This document shows, one piece after another, positions 17,476 to 26,570 of a stretch of 64,000 nt of DNA. Below the pieces are notes generated by a model, which had not been told where the DNA came from, made no database searches, and saw only the letters and a program-made list of their open reading frames with translations. Source of the DNA: Rhizobium sp. GN54 (GTDB lineage: Bacteria > Pseudomonadota > Alphaproteobacteria > Rhizobiales > Rhizobiaceae); NCBI RefSeq assembly GCF_021026345.1, contig NZ_JAJNCZ010000011.1:1-64000 (forward strand). Direction: 5' to 3'. Within the stretch, counting starts at the first letter, position 1. Each line of letters starts with the position of its first letter. A program made the translations under genes and the position numbers.

Positions 17476-18654
17476 TTAGTTGCGTGCCGCCACCGCCTTC
17501 AGTTCGTTGAAGATCTGGATGCGCAGCGTGGGATTGGAGCCTTCCACCTTCTGGTAGATCAGGCGGTCGTTGACCCCTTCGGGAAACACGATCATGTCCT
17601 TGCGGACGAGATCGTCAGGCAGCTTCTCGATGACACCCTTTACGCCAGTGTCGTATCCGATATGGGCCACTTCGGCCGCGGCCACATCGGGATCCAGCAT
17701 GTAGTTGATGAAGGCATGGGCGGCATCCGTGCTCTTGGAGCCGGACGGCACCGCGTAATGATCGCTCCACAGTACGCATTGCGGCTCCGGATAGACCCAG
17801 GTGTAGCTGTCGGGATCCTGTTCGAAGATATGGCGCGAACTGCCGAGATAGCCCTGGCTAAGCACGTAATCGCCGTTCAGCAGTCCCTGCACAGGGTTGG
17901 CGTCGAATGCCTTGAGGTGCGGGATGAGGTCCCTCATCAGCACATCCTTGGCTTCGTTCAGGCGCTTCTCGTCGCCCGTGTTATAGTCCTTGCCTTCGCG
18001 CCAGAAGACGAGACCGAAGACGCTCGGCTGGTCGTTGAGGACGGAGAGACGGCGGCTTGCAACCTCGGAAGCGCCCACCCGAAAGAAATCGTCCCAGCTC
18101 TTGATCGGCTCCTTGATCACGGTGTTGTTGTAGAGAATTCCGATCGTGCCGAAATTCTTCATGACGGTGTATTGGTTGCCGGGATCGAATGGCAGATTTT
18201 GGAATTCGTCGCGCAAGTTTCCAAGATTCGGAAGCTTCGAATGATCTAGCTTCTGGATCAGCTTGCGATTAATCATCTGTTCCACATAGGCATCGCCCAC
18301 GACGACGATGTCGTAGCCGGCGGAGCCGCCAGAGATTTCCAGCTTGGCGATGGCCGCTTCGACGGAATCGAAAGTGGCGATTTCGATGCGCGGACCGGCG
18401 CCCTTGGAAAAGGCGTCGAGCACTTCCGGGTTGGCGTAGTCCGCCCAGGAATAGATGAATAGCGTGTCGCCCAGATCGGCATCACCCTTCAGGCTGCGCG
18501 CTTTTTCGGCGAGATCCCCCTTGTCGGCGGCGATGGCAACGCCGTTGATGGACAGGGCGGCCACGCCTCCGGCAAAGGCCGCGAGGCGCAAGAAATTGCG
18601 CCGGGTCCAGTCCGCAGAGGCAAGCACGCGGATGTCATTGTGATTATCAGTCAT
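17476..18654 (-). CDS. PotD-type periplasmic solute-binding protein with a Tat-like signal
   Basis: This 392-residue family 1/PotD-like binding protein starts with a twin-arginine-like signal (TRRNFLRLAAFAGGVAALS, residues 17-35). The mature protein has typical PotD features: TLFIYSWADYANPEVLDAFSK, YDIVVVGDAYVEQMI, an FGTIGILYN hinge segment and AHAFINYMLDPDVAA. The ATG at 18654 has GAGAGG 8 bases upstream. Tat export suggests folding before secretion. The ligand cannot be read out; neighbours point to an amide- or ureide-type compound. Confidence 0.9.
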   Translation of the reverse strand: MTDNHNDIRVLASADWTRRNFLRLAAFAGGVAALSINGVAIAADKGDLAEKARSLKGDADLGDTLFIYSWADYANPEVLDAFSKGAGPRIEIATFDSVEAAIAKLEISGGSAGYDIVVVGDAYVEQMINRKLIQKLDHSKLPNLGNLRDEFQNLPFDPGNQYTVMKNFGTIGILYNNTVIKEPIKSWDDFFRVGASEVASRRLSVLNDQPSVFGLVFWREGKDYNTGDEKRLNEAKDVLMRDLIPHLKAFDANPVQGLLNGDYVLSQGYLGSSRHIFEQDPDSYTWVYPEPQCVLWSDHYAVPSGSKSTDAAHAFINYMLDPDVAAAEVAHIGYDTGVKGVIEKLPDDLVRKDMIVFPEGVNDRLIYQKVEGSNPTLRIQIFNELKAVAARN

Positions 18655-18801
18655 GGACAGTCCCTCTCAGGTTTCAGTGACGGTTGACCGGTTGCCCCGG
18701 CTTTGCTTTTGCCCGCATCTGCCTCTTCGAAGACAAAGCGGGAGGGATCGCGGATGCACATGCGCGCATCCCCGACGATGTTGGGGAATGGTCTCGGCGC
18801 T

Positions 18802-19938
18802 TCAGTCGGCGAGCAGCGCGCCGTCGCCGGATCTCCACGAGAGCCAGAGCGAACGGCCCGGTTCCGGGGCCAGTGCGCTGACAGCGGCATGGCTGGCCTC
18901 GACCAGGATTGGTTCCGGCAGACATGTCTTAATCCGGAGGACGTGTTTCGAACCCAGAAACGTGTTTTCACTCACAACCCCGGCGAGGCGGGAGAGGCTT
19001 TCACCCTGCAATTCCGGCTGGTCCGCATGCAAAGCGATCCGCTCCGGCCGAACGACGATCGTGGCTGCCGTGCCGGGCGCTTCCGCGGGGAGAAAGACGC
19101 GGTCCCCTTCCTGCCCCAGTTCGAGAAGGCAACGCGCCGTGGTGCAAACCGGTCCGCTGATGAAATTCGACTGCCCGACGAAATCGGCGACGAAGCGGGT
19201 GGCGGGCTGGTTGTAAAGTTCCAGTGGCGTCCCGGCCTGCTCCAGACGGCCCGCGCGCATTACCGCGACGCGGTCCGACAAGGCAAAAGCCTCCTGCTGG
19301 TCATGAGTGACGAAAACGAAGGTGATACCGACCTCGCGCTGAATGCGGCGGAGTTCCTCCTGCATCGTGCCGCGAAGCTTCGCGTCGAGCGCCGCGAGTG
19401 GTTCGTCCAACAGCAGTACCTTCGGCTGATTGACCAGTGCGCGCGCGAGCGCGACGCGCTGCTGCTGCCCCCCGGACAACTGGTTCGGACGCCGCGAGAC
19501 GTAGTCGTCGAGTTGGGCGAGCGCGACGACATCGGCAATCCGCTTGCGCCGTTCCTGGCGCGGGACCTTCTTGCGGCGCAGTCCGTACTCGATGTTCTCA
19601 TAGACATCCATATGCGGGAACAGCGAATACGACTGGAAGACCATGTTGATGTCGCGTCGGTAGGGCGGCACGGCGATGATGCTCTCTCCGTCCAGCAGCA
19701 CATCGCCCTCGCTTGGATGCTCGAAGCCGCCGATCATGCGCAGGGCCGTCGTCTTGCCGCACCCGCTGGGGCCGAGCAGCGAGAAGAACTCGCCCTTCCC
19801 GATCGTCAGGTTGAGATCGCGAATGACCGTCAGCGCATGGGCGCCTTCACCGAAATGCTTGCTCACACCGCGGAAGCGAACCGCGTTTTGCTCACCTGCG
19901 CATGACTTTGTTGATCCGCTCGTCATTTCCATGACCAT
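18802..19938 (-). CDS. PotA-type ABC importer ATPase
   Basis: This 378-residue ATPase has Walker A GPSGCGKTT, Q-loop FQSYSLFPH, signature LSGGQQQR, Walker B VLLLDEPLAALD and switch His in VTHDQQEA. A TOBE-like regulatory domain fills about residues 290-378. The ATG at 19938 has AGGGGAA 7 bases upstream and comes 2 bases after the SDR stop. A 147-base gap with a small hairpin (GGATGC/GCATCC, 18752-18771) separates it from the binding-protein start. It energises the PotBCD-type importer downstream. Confidence 0.92.
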   Translation of the reverse strand: MVMEMTSGSTKSCAGEQNAVRFRGVSKHFGEGAHALTVIRDLNLTIGKGEFFSLLGPSGCGKTTALRMIGGFEHPSEGDVLLDGESIIAVPPYRRDINMVFQSYSLFPHMDVYENIEYGLRRKKVPRQERRKRIADVVALAQLDDYVSRRPNQLSGGQQQRVALARALVNQPKVLLLDEPLAALDAKLRGTMQEELRRIQREVGITFVFVTHDQQEAFALSDRVAVMRAGRLEQAGTPLELYNQPATRFVADFVGQSNFISGPVCTTARCLLELGQEGDRVFLPAEAPGTAATIVVRPERIALHADQPELQGESLSRLAGVVSENTFLGSKHVLRIKTCLPEPILVEASHAAVSALAPEPGRSLWLSWRSGDGALLAD

Positions 19939-19940
19939 GG

Positions 19941-20690
19941 TCAGATTCCCCTGAAATGTCCGCCGCTGACGTTCATGACCGCGCCGCTCGTCCAGCCTGA
20001 TCCCGGTCCGAGTAGGAACGCGACCGCATTGGCGATCGGCTCCGGTCCGCCGAAGCCGAGCGGATGCGCATCGAGATAAGCCTTGCGGCCGGCCTCGGAA
20101 TAGGCGGCGCCCGTATTGCCGGTCGGCCCCGGCGTGATGGCGTTGACGAGGATGCCGTCGGATTCGAGCTGGGCCGAGAGCGAGACGGTCAGTCCGATCA
20201 ATCCAGCCTTTGCCGTGGAATAGGCCGGCGACAGATGCGGCGAGCCGAGGCGGGCGGCAATCGAACTGATGAAGACGATCCGGCCGCGCCGCTGCGTCCG
20301 CATGGCCGGAATGACGGCGCGGGAGCAATACCAGGCGCCGTTGAGATCCACCTCGATCACATGGCGCCACTCGGCCGTGCCGATCTCCCACGCGCGGCCG
20401 TGGGGTGCATCCAGGGCCGCGTTGTTGACGAGACCGTCGATGCGGCCGAACCGTTCGAGAATCTTTCCGGCGACGGCCTCGGCGTCTTCCGGCCGGGTGA
20501 TGTCCAGGGTGAAGGCCGTGGCCGATCCGCCGGACGCAGTGATGCCAGCCGCGACTGCCTCCGCTCCGTCCGTCAAGATGTCCGTCACGATGACATGGCC
20601 GCCCTGGCGCGCAACTGTTTCGGCAATGGTCTTGCCAATACCGCGCGCGGCGCCGGTTACGATGATCACATGTTCCTTGAGCGGGCTCAT
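19941..20690 (-). CDS. Short-chain dehydrogenase/reductase
   Basis: This 249-residue classical SDR has TGAARGIG (cofactor), Asp near TDIL favouring NAD, NNAA, catalytic Ser in FISSIAA and Tyr/Lys in YSTAK, and a C-terminal WTSGAVMNVSGGHFRGI. It is a second, distinct SDR in the same operon as the one at 14.8 kb. It sits between the amidohydrolase at 20.8 kb and the ATPase gene. Likely role: oxidation or reduction of a hydroxy/keto intermediate released by the hydrolases. The ATG at 20690 has only a weak ribosome site. Confidence 0.9.
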   Translation of the reverse strand: MSPLKEHVIIVTGAARGIGKTIAETVARQGGHVIVTDILTDGAEAVAAGITASGGSATAFTLDITRPEDAEAVAGKILERFGRIDGLVNNAALDAPHGRAWEIGTAEWRHVIEVDLNGAWYCSRAVIPAMRTQRRGRIVFISSIAARLGSPHLSPAYSTAKAGLIGLTVSLSAQLESDGILVNAITPGPTGNTGAAYSEAGRKAYLDAHPLGFGGPEPIANAVAFLLGPGSGWTSGAVMNVSGGHFRGI

Positions 20691-20785
20691 GAACTGCGAT
20701 CCGGACGGTAATGCGCGCTGTCCGGCAGAGCTCGGACGCGGGAGTTGATGGTCATGAGAAGATATCCTTTCAACAAGACGGTCGG

Positions 20786-22231
20786 TCACGCCCAACGATG
20801 CGAGGGTGGAGCGAGCTGGTCGATGGTGCGGCCGGCCCAATCGTTGCGCGGCACGCCTTTGACGGCGCGGCACTGCGCCTCGTAAAGGGCAGCTGCCGCT
20901 TCCGCCTCGTCGACGGTCAGCACGACGCCGTCCTTCACGACCTGGTCGCCATCGACGAAGACATGGCGGACCGCGCGGTCCGAGGCGGAGAAGACGAGAG
21001 AGCGCAAGGGATCCCTGCAGGGCTGCATCACGGGTGCGCGGCAATCCACCATCACCAGATCGGCCTTGGCGCCCGGTGCGATGCGGCCGATATCGGGACG
21101 GCGCAGCGCTTTCGCTCCGCCAACCGTGGCGGCGGCGAAAACATCGGCAAGCGTCGCATCCCGTGGATTGCTAGCCATGAGCCGGCCGGCGTAGATCGCA
21201 AGCCGCATTTCGTCCAGCATGTTGTTCGGATAGACATCGGTACCGATACCGAGGTTGACTCCTCGCTGACGGTACAATCCGATATGGTCTAGCATGATCC
21301 CCCGCCGCGCAAAAACCGTCGGACAATGAGCAACCGTCGCGCCGGCGCTCGCGATACTGCCGAGATCGTCGGTCTTCGGCCAATGCACCCAAGGATGATG
21401 ATCGAGAAAGATGCCGTGCCCGATGATGGTGCGCTCGGACAGGATGCCGATCTTTCTCATGAAGCCGATTGGCGTCAGTCCATGACGGCGCGTCATCTCG
21501 TGAAACTCGGTCAGCGACTGCCCCGCATGGGTCTGGAAGGGAATGTCGAGGCGGACGGCTTCCGCATGCGCATCCCGCAGCAGCTCTTCGTCGCAGGTAT
21601 CGATCTGGGAAGGCGCCATCATACCGAAGAGGCGACCGGAGGGATGCCGCGCCGCCTGCGCAATTTCGGCAAGGGCCCGCTCGAAGCCCTCGCGTCCCCT
21701 CGCGATGTCCCAGGCATAATCCAACCTGTGCCCGTTCTCCGTCACCCAGCGCGCCTGGCGGAACATCGGCGCGACACAGGCGCGGATTCCCGTCGCGGCG
21801 ATCACATCCAGCCATCCCTCTGTCGGCACCGCGAGGTCGCAGATCGTGGTGACGCCGCTCCTCAGCAATTCGGCGAAGGCGACGCGATATGCTGCCTGCG
21901 TGCTGGCCAGATCGCGGTCGAGCACCATCAGATATTCGTAAAGGGAGGTATTATAGAAGCCGGGACTGCCGACCTCGTCCCAAAGCCCCTTGTTCAGCGG
22001 CTCCTCTCCAGGATGCGAATGGATGTTGACCAGACCCGGCATGACCATAAAGCCCTGCCCGTCCAGCACCTCCGCCCCGTCGGCCTCAAGATCGTCTCCG
22101 ATGGCCACGATGGATCGACCGAAGGCGATGTCGGCGTCGCGCAGATAGACGTGCCCACCCTGTTCGTCATCCCAAGAGACGACGCAATGGGCACGGCGAA
22201 TAATTTTTGTCACTCCGTCCAGGGCAGCCAT
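20786..22231 (-). CDS. Metal-dependent amidohydrolase/deaminase (cytosine/guanine deaminase-like)
   Basis: This 481-residue amidohydrolase-superfamily enzyme of the ATZ/TRZ/deaminase subtype has metal ligands His71 and His73 in VNIHSHPGEE, QTHAGQS, IIGHGIFLDHHP and the Asp in LGIGTDVYPNNML. The flanks have the small beta-sandwich typical of the group. It removes an amino group or hydrolyses a C-N bond on a heterocycle or side chain. It is clearly paralogous to the divergent gene at 22417-23868 along its whole length. It is the first gene of the minus-strand cluster. Confidence 0.9.
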   Translation of the reverse strand: MAALDGVTKIIRRAHCVVSWDDEQGGHVYLRDADIAFGRSIVAIGDDLEADGAEVLDGQGFMVMPGLVNIHSHPGEEPLNKGLWDEVGSPGFYNTSLYEYLMVLDRDLASTQAAYRVAFAELLRSGVTTICDLAVPTEGWLDVIAATGIRACVAPMFRQARWVTENGHRLDYAWDIARGREGFERALAEIAQAARHPSGRLFGMMAPSQIDTCDEELLRDAHAEAVRLDIPFQTHAGQSLTEFHEMTRRHGLTPIGFMRKIGILSERTIIGHGIFLDHHPWVHWPKTDDLGSIASAGATVAHCPTVFARRGIMLDHIGLYRQRGVNLGIGTDVYPNNMLDEMRLAIYAGRLMASNPRDATLADVFAAATVGGAKALRRPDIGRIAPGAKADLVMVDCRAPVMQPCRDPLRSLVFSASDRAVRHVFVDGDQVVKDGVVLTVDEAEAAAALYEAQCRAVKGVPRNDWAGRTIDQLAPPSHRWA

Positions 22232-22350
22232 AGGTCACGTTCCGCATAAAGAATAGAATTCCTAATATGGATCATGGTCACGACGCAGCCGGCGATTGTC
22301 AAGATAATTTTTCGGCAAATTCGAGGGCGCAATACGCCGAGATTGCGTGG

Positions 22351-22378
22351 TTGACAAAACAATGAAAGCGACTATCGT
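22351..22378 (+). promoter_or_regulatory. Candidate sigma-70 promoter for the plus-strand amidohydrolase operon
   Basis: TTGACA (22351-22356) and TATCGT (22373-22378) are spaced by 16 bases. They lie 39 bases before the ATG at 22417, in the 185-base divergent spacer. No clear operator was recognised beside it. Confidence 0.45.
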
Positions 22379-22416
22379 CTCCGTAGACAGAACGTCATTC
22401 TTTACACGGAACGCAC

Positions 22417-23868
22417 ATGACTGAAACGAAGCCGTCGATCACCGTTATCCGCAATTGCGAGTGGTTGGTTGCCTGGGATGCCGCAAGCGCTTCGCATGTC
22501 TATGAGAACGATGGCGATTTCGCCTTTACTGGAAATCGCATAGTGCATGTAGGCAAGTCATATGACGGCCCGTTTGATGTAGAGATAGACGGCAGACGGC
22601 GAATGGTCATGCCCGGTTTCGTCAATCTCCACAGCCATCCCGGCCACGAACCCGGCTGGAAGGGTATGCTGGAGGAACTCGGGAGCCCGAAGCTGGGGCA
22701 AAGCTCGCTCTACGAGTTCATGCCCGTCTTCAACGTCGCCCCGGAATATGCGCGTCACGCCTGCCGCGTGGCGGTTGCCGAACTGCTGAAGAGCGGCGTC
22801 ACGACGATCTGCGACCTTGGCGGTCCACGGGAAGGATGGGCCGAGGACTATGCCGCAATGGGTATCCGGGCGGTCCTCTGGACGATGTTCCGCTCAGGTC
22901 CCTGGTATACGAAGGACGGGCATTCGGTCGGCTACGATCTGGATTTCGCGCGGGGCGACCGTCTGCTTCGCGACGCGATTGCGGCAGCGGACGAAGCGTC
23001 CGGTCATGCCAGCGGCCGCATCCAGGGCTTCATCGCGCCTGCCCAGGTCGATACCTGCAGCGAGGGCCAGATCCGGGATGCGTTGGCGGCGGCGCGCGAG
23101 CGCGGGCAGCCGATTCAGATCCATGCGGCCCAGTCCGTCATCGAATTTCAGGAAATCCTGAGGCGCTACGGCGAGACGCCCATCGGCTGGCTGGAGAAGA
23201 TCGGGGCGCTTGGCGAGGATACGGTGATCGGTCACGGCATCTTTCTCAACGACCACCCTTTCTTGCACTATCCCCATGCGGACGACTTCGCGGTGCTCCG
23301 TGACAGCGGCGCCCAGGTCGCGCATTGCCCGGTGGTTTTCGCGCGGCGCGGCATCGCCATGAACACGCTGCACCGCTACCGGCAGGCGGGAATTCGTTGC
23401 GGCATCGGCACGGACACCTTCCCGCACAACATGCTCGATGAACTGCGGATGGCCTGCTATGCCGGGCGCATCGTCGCGGGCAGCTTTACCGCCGCCAGCA
23501 CGGCGGAGGCGTTCACGGCTGCGACATCCGGAGGCGCCGACATTATACGCCGACCCGATCTCGGTCGGCTGGCCCCCGGCTGCAAGGCCGATTTTTCGAT
23601 CGTCGACATGACCAATCCCTACATGCAGCCCGATTACGAGCCGCTGCGGAGCCTGGTCTATTCTGCAAACGACAGAGCTATCCGTGACGTCTACGTGGAC
23701 GGGGTGAAGCTGGTTGCCGACGGGCAGCTTGCGGCCTTCGAAATCGATGAAGACATCGAAATGCTGCGCAGGGCGCAACGCGAGGTCATCGCCAACGCAC
23801 CGGCGCGCGATTGGGCCGGCCGCTCTATCGAAGCGATGTCGCCCCGCGTCTTCCCCATCCGTTCATAA
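22417..23868 (+). CDS. Metal-dependent amidohydrolase/deaminase, paralogue of 20786-22231
   Basis: This 483-residue protein has the same motifs as its divergent twin: VNLHSHPGHEP, QIHAAQS, VIGHGIFLNDHP and CGIGTDTFPHNML. The shared, family-atypical segments (for example HCP.VFARRGI and the C-terminal ARDWAGRSI / RNDWAGRTI) show recent common descent. It is the first gene of the plus-strand unit, followed by RidA. Two diverged copies placed back to back may act on two successive or stereochemically different substrates. It is cytoplasmic, with no signal peptide. Confidence 0.9.
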   Translation: MTETKPSITVIRNCEWLVAWDAASASHVYENDGDFAFTGNRIVHVGKSYDGPFDVEIDGRRRMVMPGFVNLHSHPGHEPGWKGMLEELGSPKLGQSSLYEFMPVFNVAPEYARHACRVAVAELLKSGVTTICDLGGPREGWAEDYAAMGIRAVLWTMFRSGPWYTKDGHSVGYDLDFARGDRLLRDAIAAADEASGHASGRIQGFIAPAQVDTCSEGQIRDALAAARERGQPIQIHAAQSVIEFQEILRRYGETPIGWLEKIGALGEDTVIGHGIFLNDHPFLHYPHADDFAVLRDSGAQVAHCPVVFARRGIAMNTLHRYRQAGIRCGIGTDTFPHNMLDELRMACYAGRIVAGSFTAASTAEAFTAATSGGADIIRRPDLGRLAPGCKADFSIVDMTNPYMQPDYEPLRSLVYSANDRAIRDVYVDGVKLVADGQLAAFEIDEDIEMLRRAQREVIANAPARDWAGRSIEAMSPRVFPIRS

Positions 23869-23904
23869 TAGCTGGATCTCTCCCACAACAACAGGAAAAT
23901 TTGC

Positions 23905-24264
23905 ATGACCATCATTCGCCATCACAGCAGCAACCGTATGAGTCAGGTCGTTGAATTCCCGCTAAGCGGCACCATGGTCGTGCTTGCGGGGCAGGTATCT
24001 TCGGATCGCGACCTGGACGTTGCCGGGCAGACCGCCAATATCCTCGCCCGCGTCGATGCCTTGCTGGCCGAGGCCGGCACCGGTAAGGCCGCCATCACTC
24101 ATGCATATATCTGGCTGAAGCACGGCACAGATTTCGATGCTATGAACAGCGTCTGGGACGTTTGGGTTGCGCCAGATGCCGCGCCCGCGCGCGCCTGCGT
24201 GGAGGCGCCGCTCGCCGATCCCCGCCTGCTCGTCGAGATCCAGGTCTTTGCACTGAAGCCCTGA
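23905..24264 (+). CDS. RidA-family (YjgF/Rid) enamine/imine deaminase
   Basis: This 119-residue trimer-forming Rid protein has the substrate-binding Arg in ARACVEAPLADPRLLVEIQV, matching the RidA TRACV.A.LADP.. motif. Family members hydrolyse reactive enamine/imine intermediates or act in pyrimidine and ureide degradation. AGGA 8-9 bases before the ATG supports the start. It is followed by a strong terminator, so the amidohydrolase-RidA pair may be expressed apart from the genes after it. Confidence 0.9.
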   Translation: MTIIRHHSSNRMSQVVEFPLSGTMVVLAGQVSSDRDLDVAGQTANILARVDALLAEAGTGKAAITHAYIWLKHGTDFDAMNSVWDVWVAPDAAPARACVEAPLADPRLLVEIQVFALKP

Positions 24265-24301
24265 CGTTTCCGGAAGTCCCTCCTCCCAAGGGCCGCCGAG
24301 C

Positions 24302-24338
24302 GCCCCGCCTCCTCCTTCACTGGAAGTGGCGGGGCTTT
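24302..24338 (+). terminator. Rho-independent terminator after ridA
   Basis: GCCCCGCC (24302-24309) pairs with GGCGGGGC (24328-24335), followed by TTTCTT. The 18-base loop contains a second small CTTC/GAAG pairing. It is 38 bases after the ridA stop and 51 bases before the next gene, so it may be a partial terminator within the operon. Confidence 0.7.
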
Positions 24339-24388
24339 CTTACCCGATCCCAAGCCAGAAGCCCCGATTTACGTCAATGGAGACAATA

Positions 24389-25633
24389 ATGACGGCCACT
24401 CCCCGCATCACCATAGACCCTGCCTTCGTCGAAAAGCTCATTCTCGACATGGCCCAGCACGGTTCCGACGGTGGAACCGGGGTCTCCCGCACGGTCTATT
24501 CCCCGGAATGGGTGGCGGCGACGAAGCTTTACGCCCGCTGGTGCGAGGAGGCCGGCCTGACCGCGAAGATGGACAGTGTCGGCAATGTCTGGGGCCGGCT
24601 GGGAGGAAGCGAGCCGGGCAAGTCGATCGTTTCGGGTTCACACATCGATTCACAGACGCCAGGCGGGCGCTACGACGGGATCCTTGGCGCGCTTGCGGCG
24701 CTGATTGCGCTGAAGGCGTTGAAGGAACAGTTCGGCCAGCCGAAGCGCACGTTGGAATGCGTCGCGTTCTGCGAAGAGGAATCGAGCCGGTTCCCCTCCG
24801 CCAATTTCTGGGGCTCGCGCGCCATCACCGGCGGCATCCGGACCGACGATCCGGAGACGACTATCGGCTTCGGCGGCGAGACGATCGCCAGCGCCATGCG
24901 AGAGGTGGGCCTCGATCCAGCGCTCATTCCGGAGGCCAGGCGCGCCGATATCGACAGTTTCGTTGAACTGCATATCGAACAGGGTCCGATCCTCGAACAC
25001 GCGAATCTGCCGATTGCCGTGGTGACCGGCATTACCGGAATCCGCCACTACGAAATCGAACTGCGTGGCACACAGAACCATGCGGGTGCGTTCCCGATGG
25101 ACCTGCGCCGAGATCCCATGGCGGGTTTCGCCGAGATAGTCTCTGGCGTGGTTGATACCGCCCATCGCTGGGGCCGTCCCGCCGTATCGACGGTCGGGCG
25201 CGTGCATGTGAAACCCAACGCAACGGCCATCATCCCGGACAGCGTGACCTTCACGCTGGACGCGCGCCACCCCGATCCGGATCTGTGCCAGAAACTCTAC
25301 GACACCCATGAGGCCTTCATGCGGGAGGTGGCGAAACGACGTAACCTGGAGATCAGCTGGAAGATCATGATCGACCACCCGGCCTGCCCTTCCGATCCGA
25401 CGCTTGTTTCGACTCTCAGGGCGGCGGCCGATACGCAGGGAGTGCCGACGATGCTGATGGCAAGCGGTGCCGGTCATGATTCGCAGCAGATGGCGAAGAT
25501 TGCCAAGGTGGCGATGATCTTCGTACGCAGCAAGGACGGGCGCAGCCACACTCCGGACGAATTTTCATCCATCGAAGACATCGTCGCCGGCATCGAGGTG
25601 CTCGCCGCCGGCCTTCATCGCCTGGCCTATTGA
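24389..25633 (+). CDS. M20 Zn-hydrolase, allantoate amidohydrolase/N-carbamoyl-amino-acid hydrolase type
   Basis: This 414-residue dimetal amidase has GSHIDSQTPGGRYDGILG, the Glu pair in FCEEESSRFPS, ELHIEQGPILE, the dimerisation-domain HAGAFPMDLRRDP and a C-terminal SHTPDEF. These are signatures of the allantoate amidohydrolase/carbamoylase branch. It would release ammonia and carbon dioxide from an N-carbamoyl compound or allantoate. The ATG at 24389 has GGAG 7 bases upstream. Its neighbour is PuuE-like, which fits allantoin-to-allantoate-to-ureidoglycolate chemistry, although a hydantoin derivative is equally possible. Confidence 0.88.
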   Translation: MTATPRITIDPAFVEKLILDMAQHGSDGGTGVSRTVYSPEWVAATKLYARWCEEAGLTAKMDSVGNVWGRLGGSEPGKSIVSGSHIDSQTPGGRYDGILGALAALIALKALKEQFGQPKRTLECVAFCEEESSRFPSANFWGSRAITGGIRTDDPETTIGFGGETIASAMREVGLDPALIPEARRADIDSFVELHIEQGPILEHANLPIAVVTGITGIRHYEIELRGTQNHAGAFPMDLRRDPMAGFAEIVSGVVDTAHRWGRPAVSTVGRVHVKPNATAIIPDSVTFTLDARHPDPDLCQKLYDTHEAFMREVAKRRNLEISWKIMIDHPACPSDPTLVSTLRAAADTQGVPTMLMASGAGHDSQQMAKIAKVAMIFVRSKDGRSHTPDEFSSIEDIVAGIEVLAAGLHRLAY

Positions 25634-25643
25634 GGAGATCGGG

Positions 25644-26570
25644 ATGTCCACATCACCTCTCCAGCCCCACCGCGACCTGCTCGGATTTGCCGGGCGACCG
25701 CCTGACCCGCAGTGGCCGAACGGCGCACGGCTGGCTATCCAGTTCGTCATCAATTACGAGGAAGGCGGGGAAAACTGCGTCCTCGACGGCGACGGCGGCT
25801 CCGAGGCCTTCCTCACGGAAGAGCCGACCTTGCCGCTTGCCGGGCGACGCAACATCAATGTTGAATCCCAATATGAATACGGCAGCCGCGCCGGGTTCTG
25901 GCGGCTGCATCGCCTTATGACCGAGCGTGGTCTTCCTGTCACCGTGTTCGGCATTGCCAATGCCCTGCGGAAAAATCCGGCCGCGGTCGCCGCCATGAAG
26001 GATGCGGGATGGGAAATCGCTTCGCATGGCCTTAAGTGGATCAACTATGCCGACATGCGAGAGGCCGAGGAACGCCGGCAGATTATCGAGGCGATCCGCA
26101 TCCACACGGAAACCACCGGCGAGCGGCCGCAGGGATGGTATACGGGCCGGATGAGTGTGAACACCCGGCGCATCCTGTCCGAGATCGGTGGTTTCGCCTA
26201 CGATTCGGATTCCTTTTCGGATGACCTTCCATACTGGGTCAGCGACAATGGCAAACCTCAACTCGTGGTGCCCTACACGCTCGACAACAATGACGGGCGC
26301 TACGTTAACGGCTTCGGACTGCAGGCACAGGATTTCGCCACATACCTAACCCGGGCTTGCGACCTCCTGCGCCAGGAGGGGCGGACCCAGCCGAAGATGA
26401 TGAATGTGGGCCTGCACTGCCGGATTGCCGGAAAGCCGGGACGTGCCGCCGATCTCGCGCGCTTTCTCGATCATGTCGCTACCTTGGACGACGTCTGGGT
26501 AACGCGCCGAATCGATATTGCCACGCATTGGAGGAACGTACACCCGGCACCGACGGGCAAGGGGTCATGA
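25644..26570 (+). CDS. PuuE-type allantoinase-like deacetylase (NodB fold)
   Basis: This 308-residue enzyme is of the PuuE subgroup, with INYEEGGENCVLDGD near the start, GWEIASHGLKWINY, TTGERPQGWYTGRMS, and FAYDSDSFSDDLPYW. PuuE proteins are metal-independent allantoinases with a polysaccharide-deacetylase fold and are about this length. Actual allantoin hydrolysis is inferred; related cyclic imides or amides are possible. GAGGAG precedes the ATG at 25644. The stop overlaps the start of the next gene as ATGA. Confidence 0.82.
   Translation: MSTSPLQPHRDLLGFAGRPPDPQWPNGARLAIQFVINYEEGGENCVLDGDGGSEAFLTEEPTLPLAGRRNINVESQYEYGSRAGFWRLHRLMTERGLPVTVFGIANALRKNPAAVAAMKDAGWEIASHGLKWINYADMREAEERRQIIEAIRIHTETTGERPQGWYTGRMSVNTRRILSEIGGFAYDSDSFSDDLPYWVSDNGKPQLVVPYTLDNNDGRYVNGFGLQAQDFATYLTRACDLLRQEGRTQPKMMNVGLHCRIAGKPGRAADLARFLDHVATLDDVWVTRRIDIATHWRNVHPAPTGKGS

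Noticed and set aside
18703-19905. 400-codon plus-strand open frame antisense to the PotA-type ATPase
   Set aside because: It is a long shadow frame in GC-rich DNA. The opposite strand encodes a complete ATPase with all motifs; this one has no family likeness.
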